The position numbers were made by a program, and so were the translations under genes. A model generated the notes under the pieces. That model did not search any database, was not told where the DNA came from, and saw only the letters and a list, made by a program, of their open reading frames with translations. 18,121 nucleotides of DNA from an uncultured Saprospiraceae bacterium (lineage in GTDB: Bacteria > Bacteroidota > Bacteroidia > Chitinophagales > Saprospiraceae): positions 1-18,121 of the forward strand of contig CALHKJ010000040.1 of NCBI GenBank assembly GCA_938033975.1, in the 5' to 3' direction. Position 1 is the stretch's first letter, and each line of letters opens with the position of its first letter. Positions 6,819-14,287 of the stretch are shown one piece after another.

Positions 6819-8492
6819 GGTAACATAATAAATTTGGTGCAGCATAATAAAATATTAGAAGTAAATCAACTAAACACTAGCTTTAAGGGTGGTGGAACGG
6901 AAACTAAAGCAGTTATAGATCTAAGTTTTGATCTTTACCCGGGTGAGATATTAGGAATTGTGGGTGAATCAGGGTCAGGGAAATCGGTATCTGTATTGAG
7001 CCTTATGAGATTACTTCCTTCAAAAAATTCAAATACTAAAGGTCAAATAATTTTTCAAGGTGAAGAACTGAATGGCCTTAGTGAGGAAGAGATACGCCAA
7101 TATCGTGGTAAGAAAATGGCAATGATTTTCCAAGAGCCAATGAGTAGTCTTAATCCTACTATGAGATTAGGTGAACAGGTAGCAGAAATGTTTGAGTTGC
7201 ACACCGATCTTTCTGCAAAGGAAATTAAAGACAGAGTATTGGAGCTATTTACGAAAGTAAAACTTCCTAATCCTGAAAGATTGTATAGCGCATATCCGCA
7301 TCAGGCTTCAGGTGGTCAATTGCAAAGGGTAATGATTGCTATGGCAATTTCTATCAATCCTGACATTCTAATTGCTGACGAACCAACAACAGCGCTTGAT
7401 GTAACTGTTCAAAAGGAAATTCTTGATTTGATAAAGTCAATTCAGAAAGATTCAGGAACTGCAACCATTTTTATTTCTCATGACCTTAGTTTGGTTAAAG
7501 AATTATGCGATCGTGTCATTGTAATGCATCACGGCAAAGTTGTGGAAAAAGGCACAGTGACTGAGATTTTTGAAAATCCAAAGGAAGCATATACTAAAGG
7601 ATTGATAGCTTGCCGACCTCAACAAAACTTTCATTTGAATCGCCTACCAACTGTTGAAGATTTTATAAGTGGCTCTGTTTCTACGGAGCCTAAGAAGTTG
7701 AGAGAAAAAAGTAATGTTGAGGTACTTGAAGTAATTAATCTTAAAAAATACTATCCTGCAAAAAAGAATTGGTTCGGTAAGGTGATAGAACATACCAAGG
7801 CTGTAGATGATGTTAGTTTTAAAATTAATGAAGGAGAGATTTTAGGTTTGGTAGGAGAGTCAGGTTGCGGAAAATCTACTTTAGGTAAAATTGTTTCAAA
7901 ATTAATCAGTCCAGACGAGGGGAAAGTGATTTTTAAGAGAAAGGATGTAACTAAGCTTGGGAGTGGAGAGTTAAAAGGTTTTAGAAAAAATGTACAAATG
8001 ATTTTTCAAGACCCTTATGGTTCCCTGAATCCTAGAATGAAAATTGGAGCTACTATTATGGAGCCAATTTTAAGTCATAGAATGATGTCTGAAGCTGAAG
8101 CAAAGGATAGAGTAGTTTCACTGCTTGAACAAACGGGTTTATCTGCAGATCATGTACACCGGTATCCACATCAGTTTTCAGGTGGGCAAAGACAAAGAAT
8201 TTCTATAGCAAGAGCACTTTCACTAAATCCTCAATTATTGGTTTGTGATGAATCTATTTCTGCACTAGATGTATCAGTGCAAGCTCAGATAATTAATCTG
8301 TTGATGGACCTCCGCGATGAATTAAATCTTACTATTTTATTTATTGCGCATGATCTCGCTGCTGTGAGGTTTATTAGTGATGAGGTAGCAGTGATGTATA
8401 ACGGAAAAATTGTTGAAAAGGGTAAACCAGACATAGTCTACAACAATCCTCAAAACGAGTATACGAAAAAATTACTTTCGGCTATTAGTTAA
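6816..8492 (+). CDS. Double-ATPase ABC protein of peptide import type (YejF/GsiA-like)
   Basis: Two complete nucleotide-binding domains lie in one chain of up to 558 residues. The first has Walker A GESGSGKS (50-57), signature SGGQLQR (165-171), Walker B ILIADEP (184-190) and switch His222. The second has Walker A GESGCGKS (347-354), signature SGGQRQR (455-461), Walker B LLVCDES (474-480) and a late switch His. This is the fused form of the OppD/OppF pair, as in YejF (529 residues in E. coli) and GsiA, which power uptake of oligopeptides or related compounds. No permease or binding protein is encoded nearby, so partners must be elsewhere. The frame opens with TTG at 6816, but that codon lies inside a promoter element; GTG at 6837 (VQHNKILEV) or TTG at 6834 is the more likely start. 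The 3' end overlaps the convergent methyltransferase gene by 21 bases. Confidence 0.9.
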   Translation: MGNIINLVQHNKILEVNQLNTSFKGGGTETKAVIDLSFDLYPGEILGIVGESGSGKSVSVLSLMRLLPSKNSNTKGQIIFQGEELNGLSEEEIRQYRGKKMAMIFQEPMSSLNPTMRLGEQVAEMFELHTDLSAKEIKDRVLELFTKVKLPNPERLYSAYPHQASGGQLQRVMIAMAISINPDILIADEPTTALDVTVQKEILDLIKSIQKDSGTATIFISHDLSLVKELCDRVIVMHHGKVVEKGTVTEIFENPKEAYTKGLIACRPQQNFHLNRLPTVEDFISGSVSTEPKKLREKSNVEVLEVINLKKYYPAKKNWFGKVIEHTKAVDDVSFKINEGEILGLVGESGCGKSTLGKIVSKLISPDEGKVIFKRKDVTKLGSGELKGFRKNVQMIFQDPYGSLNPRMKIGATIMEPILSHRMMSEAEAKDRVVSLLEQTGLSADHVHRYPHQFSGGQRQRISIARALSLNPQLLVCDESISALDVSVQAQIINLLMDLRDELNLTILFIAHDLAAVRFISDEVAVMYNGKIVEKGKPDIVYNNPQNEYTKKLLSAIS

Positions 8493-9638
8493 AAGCAAAC
8501 GTTCTAATTCCTGTTTTTTTATTCCAAAAAGTTTTTTTAAGTTTTCTATTTCATTCAGTACTTCAGTTGAATGCAACTTGATGGATTTATCTTTTATAGC
8601 TGTGATCAATAAATTTTTTGAAGTGTGTTCGGCAGAGATAAATTCTATGACATTGGTTTTGTAGCCAAAATATTCAAGTACCAATGCACGAATAGAATCA
8701 GTTAAGATTTCAGCTTGTCTCTCCATCAAAATACCATGTTTGATGATATGCTTTGTGTCTGCATTTGATTCCATGTCTTTCCGTACTTGTTTATGACAGC
8801 AAGGAGAACAAACTATAAGACTAGCATTGGATTCAATTCCTTTTTGGATAGCGTCGTCAGTTGCTGTATCGCAAGCATGTAAAGCAATAAGTATGTCAAT
8901 ATTTTGAGCTTGGTAAGCTTGAATATCGCTTTTTACAAATTGAAGACCATCAAAGTTCGATTCTTTGGAAATTTTATTCCCAAGATCTACAAGATTTTCT
9001 CTTATCTCTACTGCTTCAAAAATTGTTTTCTTCTTCAGTTGGTTGGTCAAATAGTCGTAAAGAGCAAAGCTTAAATATCCTTTGCCTGCTCCCATATCCG
9101 CAACCCCAATTGTTTCTAGTTTTTGTAAGTCAAGCTTAAATGTATCAATGAGCTCAATGAATCTATTAATCTGTTTATACTTACCATTCATTTTCGCTTT
9201 TACCAATCCATTATCTGAACTTACACCCAATCTTTTTAGGTATGATCTGTCTGCATTTATAAATCTAGCTTTTTGTTTGTCATGACTCAAGCTCATTGAG
9301 TTGCTTAATGTGGGTTTTGTTTCTTTAATTTTTGTTTTGCCGTTTGGAAAGCTAGAAAAGTGGAAATCTTTGTTCTTTGTAAAGGCAATAGATTGAGAGA
9401 AATCTTCTTCTAAATACTGTTTGATTAAAAGAATAGATTTTGTGTGGTTGTAATTCTTTGTGATATCCTTTGTTGGATATCTATAGACAAAAGAAAGTTG
9501 TGGGCCTTTCTTTAATACAATTGGTTTTATGATTATTTGATTGTATTCAATTGCTTTATTTTTTCCGTTTACCAGTTTAATTTGCAATAATGAATTTTCT
9601 TGCAGATTGTCATGAAGGATATCAATATATTTCTTCAT
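8472..9638 (-). CDS. SAM-dependent methyltransferase of the Methyltransf_32 type, target unknown
   Basis: This is a 388-residue protein. The SAM-binding motif I is VADMGAGKGYLS (179-190), followed by an acidic motif II region EAVEIREN (208-215) and LIALHACDTATDDAI (250-264). The segment SPCCHKQVR (278-286) is a hallmark of the PF13679-like family, which in eukaryotes includes METTL25/RRNAD1 and GSTCD. The 170-residue N-terminal part lacks a recognised domain but contains SHDKQKARFI and the YLKRLGV and QINRFIEL stretches common in bacterial members. The conserved Cys-Cys-His might bind a metal or take part in catalysis (inference). RNA is a plausible target because related proteins act on RNA, but nothing here proves it. 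Its ATG overlaps the PAP2 stop (TAATG at 9640-9636), so it is the third gene of the pgsA operon. Confidence 0.75.
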   Translation of the reverse strand: MKKYIDILHDNLQENSLLQIKLVNGKNKAIEYNQIIIKPIVLKKGPQLSFVYRYPTKDITKNYNHTKSILLIKQYLEEDFSQSIAFTKNKDFHFSSFPNGKTKIKETKPTLSNSMSLSHDKQKARFINADRSYLKRLGVSSDNGLVKAKMNGKYKQINRFIELIDTFKLDLQKLETIGVADMGAGKGYLSFALYDYLTNQLKKKTIFEAVEIRENLVDLGNKISKESNFDGLQFVKSDIQAYQAQNIDILIALHACDTATDDAIQKGIESNASLIVCSPCCHKQVRKDMESNADTKHIIKHGILMERQAEILTDSIRALVLEYFGYKTNVIEFISAEHTSKNLLITAIKDKSIKLHSTEVLNEIENLKKLFGIKKQELERLLLTNSRK

Positions 9639-10105
9639 TAAAAATTGATAAATTGATTGAATAAAAAGAATATGATTGATCCTATTGCCACACCGCCAAT
9701 TATATCAGTCCAATAATGTCTTTTAAGAGAAACTCTTGAATAAGTTACAACAAGTATTACAAGAGCAAAAACTATTTTAAGTGAAAGGTGCTCTGTAAAA
9801 AATAATAGAGTCAAATAAACCAAACTAATTCTACTAGCATGTATGCTCGGAAAGCTACCTGCATCGATTTTCTCCAAAACTCCATTGTATTTTTGACCAT
9901 CCGGTCTAGGTCTATGAAATAGATACTTTATTAATGAACATAAAAGCTCATTTACGCAAAGTGCAAATAGAAGTTTGTAAAATATGCTACTCGGTCCGAG
10001 AACAGCAAAGGGTACCATCACCAAAATCAAAGGATTGCCAAGTGAGGTAAAATCACGGATCCAATCGTTGAACTTATATTTCCAGAATGAATTTTGACCT
10101 TGCAT
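9638..10105 (-). CDS. PAP2-family membrane phosphatase, possible PGP phosphatase
   Basis: This 155-residue membrane protein contains all three PAP2 motifs intact: K60-x6-R67-P68 (KYLFHRPRP), P86-S-I-H89 (SFPSIHAS) and S123-R-x5-H130-x3-D134 (SRVSLKRHYWTD). In this family His89 assists and His130 is the nucleophile for removing phosphate from lipid phosphates such as phosphatidylglycerophosphate, phosphatidate or undecaprenyl diphosphate. It lies two bases downstream of pgsA, so the product of PgsA is an obvious substrate candidate (inference from context). The alternative is a general lipid phosphatase or undecaprenyl-diphosphate phosphatase. It is short but complete, with about five membrane segments. 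Confidence 0.85.
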   Translation of the reverse strand: MQGQNSFWKYKFNDWIRDFTSLGNPLILVMVPFAVLGPSSIFYKLLFALCVNELLCSLIKYLFHRPRPDGQKYNGVLEKIDAGSFPSIHASRISLVYLTLLFFTEHLSLKIVFALVILVVTYSRVSLKRHYWTDIIGGVAIGSIIFFLFNQFINF

Positions 10106-10107
10106 TA

Positions 10108-10683
10108 TTATGCTAGGTTGTGGACACGTTTGATGAGTAACCAGTTATTTTTGAAGAACACATATCCTGAATGCAGGGTAAGGAAAACAGTTACAGATAG
10201 AGCAATGTAAAGAATCACCCAATAAAACGAAAAGAAGAATTCAGGGAAATGTCTGTTAAGCATGAAAAGCGTATAGGCAAGTCCTAAAGTAAACATCTGC
10301 ATGACTGTCTTAATTTTGCCGCTCTTAACTGCAGCAACTACCTTATTCTTTTGCAAAAAGATAAATCTATAGATTGTAATAATTACTTCTCTGAGAACTA
10401 TAGGTAGCACCCACAGAAATGAAAGGACATCCAAATAAGCTAGCACAGAAAAAACAACAATGACCAAAGCCTTATCGGCAATAGGGTCTAAAATCTTTCC
10501 TATTTTGGTAACAGCATTGTACTTTCTTGCATACCATCCGTCAACCCAGTCTGTTAATACGGCAAAGGTGCAGATTCCGCCAACGAACAATCTCATTTGT
10601 AAGCTGCCGTCAATTAAGAAAAATGGCGCAGTCAAAGCGATGATGATTCTTAATAAACTCAATATGTTAGGCACGTTTAACAT
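10108..10683 (-). CDS. pgsA: CDP-diacylglycerol--glycerol-3-phosphate 3-phosphatidyltransferase
   Basis: This 191-residue membrane protein has the full CDP-alcohol phosphotransferase motif: D45-x2-D48-G49-x2-A52-R53-x8-G62-x3-D66-x3-D70 (DWVDGWYAR, then GKILDPIAD). The N-terminus MLNVPNILSLLRI matches the usual PgsA start, which fixes the ATG at 10683. PgsA makes phosphatidylglycerophosphate from CDP-diacylglycerol and glycerol-3-phosphate on the inner membrane. The length and the first residues fit PgsA better than phosphatidylserine or cardiolipin synthase, though substrate choice is not proven by the motif. It is the first gene of an operon with a PAP2 phosphatase and a methyltransferase. 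Its stop is followed at once by a second TAA. Confidence 0.88.
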   Translation of the reverse strand: MLNVPNILSLLRIIIALTAPFFLIDGSLQMRLFVGGICTFAVLTDWVDGWYARKYNAVTKIGKILDPIADKALVIVVFSVLAYLDVLSFLWVLPIVLREVIITIYRFIFLQKNKVVAAVKSGKIKTVMQMFTLGLAYTLFMLNRHFPEFFFSFYWVILYIALSVTVFLTLHSGYVFFKNNWLLIKRVHNLA

Positions 10684-10687
10684 AATG

Positions 10688-10695
10688 CAAATTTA
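10688..10695 (-). promoter_or_regulatory. Promoter -7 element directly before pgsA
   Basis: TAAATTTG on the minus strand fits TAnnTTTG and ends only 4 bases before the pgsA ATG. If used, the transcript would start at or next to the start codon. No TTG is seen at -33, so the call rests on the -7 match and position. The remaining spacer to the divergent methyltransferase (10696-10774) is AT-rich. On the plus strand it holds a near match, TAAATTTC at 10761-10768, six bases before the TTG start of that gene. Confidence 0.5.
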
Positions 10696-10774
10696 AACTA
10701 ATTATTGATTTAATTTCCTATGATATTACTATTTATCATAATATGACTATCTTGTATGGATAAATTTCGGTTTT

Positions 10775-11587
10775 TTGGAAGACAATAATTACATTTTAGG
10801 TACAGAAAGAGAGGAGCTGAGACGTTTAGGACTGCAGCATCAAGTTTGGGCCATGGAGGCCCGAAAGGCTTGGGAAATAGCAGAATTTGATGCTGGACAA
10901 TGTATTTTGGATTTGGGTTCCGGACCCGGTTTTTGCACTAGAGATCTGGCTTATATAGTTGGAGTAGGGGGAAAGGTAATTGCCGTAGATAAGTCAAAAA
11001 ATTATATTGATTTTCTAGAAAATGTTAAGCAATTGCATGGTCTTAATATAGATTTGCGACATACTGATTTTGATAATTTAGATTTGTCTAATGATCAATT
11101 GGATGGTGTATTTGTGCGCTGGGCACTTGGTTGGCTATCTGACCCAATGTCGGTTCTAGAAAAAGTTGTAGACGCAATGCTTCCTGGTGGAGTTATTGTT
11201 GCACAAGAATATTATGAATGGAACACTTTTACAATTTCTCCACAGTACCCGGCATTGCAAACTGGAATCGATGCTATTTTGAAATCTTATATCGAAGTGC
11301 AGGGTGGTGATATCAATATTGGTAAAAACTTATCTTCTTATTTTTTTGATTTAGGCTTAGAAGTAATTAGTACCAGACCCCTCTCGAGATTAGTTACCCC
11401 AGAACAATTTCACTGGCAATGGCCCAAATCATTCTTAGAAATTTATCTTCCGAAATTGGTTAATCTTGGTTTTCTTACTACCAAACAAGTCGAGTATGCT
11501 CTTGATGAATTATATCAGCTAGAGCAAATTGATGGGGCAAGTATTCTATGTCCCCAGATGATTGAGGTGGTAGCTATAAAACCATAA
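10775..11587 (+). CDS. Class I SAM-dependent methyltransferase, substrate unknown
   Basis: This 270-residue protein has SAM-binding motif I ILDLGSGPGF (44-53), the acidic end of the next strand at VIAVDKS (68-74) and LRHTDFDNL further on. The fold is that of small-molecule methyltransferases of the UbiE/Methyltransf_25 group; no substrate can be named. The start is a TTG at 10775. An internal ATG exists at residue 27, but the preceding stretch YILGTEREELRRLGLQHQVW resembles the conserved N-terminus of related enzymes, so the TTG start is preferred. The ATG at 10756 is in another frame and closes quickly. A histidine kinase gene follows 36 bases later on the same strand, so the two may be co-transcribed. 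Confidence 0.8.
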   Translation: MEDNNYILGTEREELRRLGLQHQVWAMEARKAWEIAEFDAGQCILDLGSGPGFCTRDLAYIVGVGGKVIAVDKSKNYIDFLENVKQLHGLNIDLRHTDFDNLDLSNDQLDGVFVRWALGWLSDPMSVLEKVVDAMLPGGVIVAQEYYEWNTFTISPQYPALQTGIDAILKSYIEVQGGDINIGKNLSSYFFDLGLEVISTRPLSRLVTPEQFHWQWPKSFLEIYLPKLVNLGFLTTKQVEYALDELYQLEQIDGASILCPQMIEVVAIKP

Positions 11588-11623
11588 TAGAATTCGCTTT
11601 GCGAAAAAACAAGTATACAAACA

Positions 11624-12901
11624 ATGGCAAATGCTAAAATTTGGCTAGATAAATTATTCAATCTAGGGCACAAAGAATATTTTGATGATTTTGATAGAAC
11701 TAGTAATATTCTGATCAATCAAATTCAATTAATTATTTGTGCTTTTCTAGTAATGTTTACTCTTAAAGATTTGTACGTAGGAAGTGCTGATTATCTTATG
11801 ACGATTGCAATATTAATCGTGATGCTTAGCTTCTTTTTTGTTCGTAAAAAAATCACTTTGCTTGCTGCTGTTTCATTTCAAATTACTACATGCCTTATAG
11901 CTACAACAATAGAATACTTAACTCATAATTTAGAATTGAGAGTTGAGCCATTCTTTTTAGTTATTCTCTTTTTTACTGTTTTGTTTCTACCCAGTAGAAA
12001 AGGTAAATATCTTTTTAGTGGATTGGTTTTGGTTTGTTTTTTAGCTGTAATTTTTAGTTATGATAAACATGAAACTTCGTTTCAGCCTAATGTAACTGAA
12101 ACTGATAATGTTTTAATTTTTATTTTCGCCTCCTTGATGGTTTTTGTCATAACAAGAAGATACTTTCATTTATTAAAGCGAATTCTTGGTGATCAAGCCA
12201 ATTTGTTAGCTGTCCTCAAATCTAAAAATACAGAGCTTGAGCGCTTTGCTTACATTACTTCCCATGATTTAAAACAGCCTATAAGAAACATAGGAAGCTT
12301 TGCAGGTCTTTTGAAAAAGTCAATCAATACTATTGGAAAAGAGGAAAAGAATTTGGAATATCTGAATGAAATAGAATCATCAGCCTCAAGAATGAATACT
12401 TTAATTGATGAAATTTTAAGCTTTTCAAAAATAAATAAAGTCTCATTTGATAAAGAGCAAGTTGATTTGGGAGTATTGGTTACTGAATATATCAAATCAC
12501 ATGCTAATTACTTGAATGAGAAAAACGCAACTATAAATTTTGATAAACTTCCTATTGTCGAAGGAAATAAAATTTATTTGTCGCTCTTATTTCAGAACCT
12601 TATTGAAAATGGAATCAAATATAATAATTCAGATAAGCCTGTCATTTCAATTTTTTCCAAGCCTAGAGGTCAAGATATAAAAATAACTTTTGAAGATAAT
12701 GGGATTGGAATTTCAGATGAATTTAGTCACACTATATTCGAACCATTCAAACGGCTGCATTCAACCCGTAAATATGAAGGCACTGGTTTAGGACTTTCAA
12801 TCTGTAGAAAAATAGTAGAAAGCCATGATGGTAAAATTTGGCTTGAAAGTGAAAAAATACGGAGAGGTTCTAGGTTTGCTTTCACCTTACCAGACTCATG
12901 A
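11624..12901 (+). CDS. Membrane-bound sensor histidine kinase
   Basis: This 425-residue protein has about six membrane segments in residues 31-178 (around 31-47, 57-73, 78-96, 108-122, 129-144 and 162-177), a short linker (LLAVLKSKNTELERFAY), and a HisKA domain with phospho-acceptor His214 in ITSHDLKQPIRN. The ATPase domain has the N box QNLIENGIKYN (324-334), G1 FEDNGIGI (356-363), F box FEPFKRLH (372-379) and G2 GTGLGLS (386-392), all intact. It should autophosphorylate and pass phosphate to an unlinked response regulator, since none is encoded here. The multi-span N-terminal domain has no recognised ligand pocket, so the signal is unknown. The kinase ends inside the 6-base palindrome TCATGA that also provides the stop of the convergent MFS gene. 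Confidence 0.9.
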   Translation: MANAKIWLDKLFNLGHKEYFDDFDRTSNILINQIQLIICAFLVMFTLKDLYVGSADYLMTIAILIVMLSFFFVRKKITLLAAVSFQITTCLIATTIEYLTHNLELRVEPFFLVILFFTVLFLPSRKGKYLFSGLVLVCFLAVIFSYDKHETSFQPNVTETDNVLIFIFASLMVFVITRRYFHLLKRILGDQANLLAVLKSKNTELERFAYITSHDLKQPIRNIGSFAGLLKKSINTIGKEEKNLEYLNEIESSASRMNTLIDEILSFSKINKVSFDKEQVDLGVLVTEYIKSHANYLNEKNATINFDKLPIVEGNKIYLSLLFQNLIENGIKYNNSDKPVISIFSKPRGQDIKITFEDNGIGISDEFSHTIFEPFKRLHSTRKYEGTGLGLSICRKIVESHDGKIWLESEKIRRGSRFAFTLPDS

Positions 12902-14275
12902 TACACTCCATTCTTTTTCCTGAATAAACCAGGTTAAGATTGCTCCTATAAATAAAAATATTCCTGCAAAAATCATGGTATTAATCGTTGCATCTCCTAA
13001 GATCAAATAGGACATGTTGACACCACCTAATGCGGCCACTATTTGAGGGATTACAATAAACATGTTGAAGATTCCCATATAGACACCCATCTTTTTGGGG
13101 TCAATAGATCCTGCCAACATAGCATAAGGCATTGAAAGAATACTTGCCCATGCAATTCCAATTCCCGAAAAACAAATATGCAACATCCATGGCTCTGGAA
13201 TAAAAAACATCAAGACAAAGCCAAGACCACCTAAAGCCAAGGAGACAGAGTGTATTAATTTTCTGTTGATATCAATCTTACTCGTGATAAAAGCTAGAAG
13301 CAAAGCTACAAACATGGAAATGAGTCCATACGTTCCAAAATAAGATGAAACTAAATCTGCAGCATTATTATAAGCTGCGTCTGCTTGCTCATAGGCTAAT
13401 TTTTGAGCAGCATCTGCTAAATTGAAATCCGTTTTATTTGCGACAGGTGCCTTGAATATGTGCTCCGTGAGTGCTGGGGTTGCCATACTCCACATCGCAA
13501 AAAATGCAAACCACGAACAGAATTGTACCAAGCCAATCTGTAACATGGTTTTAGGCATATTTAAAATGTTTTCCGATATTTCTTTCAATCCATTTAATAG
13601 ACCTTTACTTTCTTCTTTCTCCTTATAAAATTTATCTAAATTTTCTGGTGGATATTCTTTGGTTGTAAAAACTGTATAAAGTATACTGATTAGAAAAACA
13701 ATTCCACCTACGTAGAATGAATATTTTACATTCGCTCCAACAACTTCAGTTCCCTCTGTAGTATTACTAATCTTAAGTACCTTGTTAATAAACCATGGTA
13801 AATTACTTGCAACCCAAGTTCCAATCCCTATAATAAGCGTCTGGACAATGAAACCATAAGTTCTTTGTTCTTTAGGTAATTTGTCAGCAACCAAGGCTCT
13901 AAATGGTTCCATGCTTATATTGATGGATGCATCTAGAATCCAGAGCATCCCAGCAGCTACCCACAGTGCCCAAGAATTAGGAACAATGAAAAGTGCAAGA
14001 GAAGCTAGAATTGCTCCAACTAAAAAGAATGGTCGTCGACGTCCAAATCTAGGATGCCATGTTCTATCTGATAAATATCCAATAATTGGTTGAACAAGTA
14101 ATCCAGTCAAAGGTGCCGCGATCCAAAGCAAAGGAATATCATCTTTAGCAGCTCCTAATGATTGAAATATTCTTGACATATTCCCACCTTGTAAAGCAAA
14201 ACCAAATTGGATTCCTAAGAATCCAAAACTCATATTCCAAATGTTCCAGAATGATAGACGCGGCTTATTGTTCAT
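12896..14275 (-). CDS. MFS sugar symporter, probably for maltose
   Basis: This 459-residue protein has about 12 membrane segments and the family signature LSDRTWHPRFGRRRP between segments 2 and 3, which marks the SLC45/SUC-like branch of the major facilitator superfamily. Other typical stretches are NISMEPFRALVAD and IGIAWASILSMPYAM. Characterised bacterial members of this branch import maltose or sucrose with protons. It is the last gene of an operon with GH65 maltose phosphorylase and a GH13 amylase, so maltose or short maltodextrins are the likely cargo (context). A polar, Ala- and Asp-rich loop before segment 7 (about residues 270-315) is longer than in most MFS proteins but is common in Bacteroidota homologues. 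It lies 12 bases after the GH13 gene. Confidence 0.87.
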   Translation of the reverse strand: MNNKPRLSFWNIWNMSFGFLGIQFGFALQGGNMSRIFQSLGAAKDDIPLLWIAAPLTGLLVQPIIGYLSDRTWHPRFGRRRPFFLVGAILASLALFIVPNSWALWVAAGMLWILDASINISMEPFRALVADKLPKEQRTYGFIVQTLIIGIGTWVASNLPWFINKVLKISNTTEGTEVVGANVKYSFYVGGIVFLISILYTVFTTKEYPPENLDKFYKEKEESKGLLNGLKEISENILNMPKTMLQIGLVQFCSWFAFFAMWSMATPALTEHIFKAPVANKTDFNLADAAQKLAYEQADAAYNNAADLVSSYFGTYGLISMFVALLLAFITSKIDINRKLIHSVSLALGGLGFVLMFFIPEPWMLHICFSGIGIAWASILSMPYAMLAGSIDPKKMGVYMGIFNMFIVIPQIVAALGGVNMSYLILGDATINTMIFAGIFLFIGAILTWFIQEKEWSVS

Positions 14276-14287
14276 AGGAATTTGTAA

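Noticed and set aside
10756..10788. ATG-initiated short frame MDKFRFFGRQ ahead of the second methyltransferase
   Set aside because: It has ten codons, overlaps the likely start of the real gene and has no biased codons that would suggest a leader peptide.
11593..11605. Small hairpin TTCGC-TTT-GCGAA between the methyltransferase and the kinase
   Set aside because: The stem is only 5 bp, and on the plus strand it is followed by A residues, not T. No minus-strand gene ends there, so it is not called a terminator.
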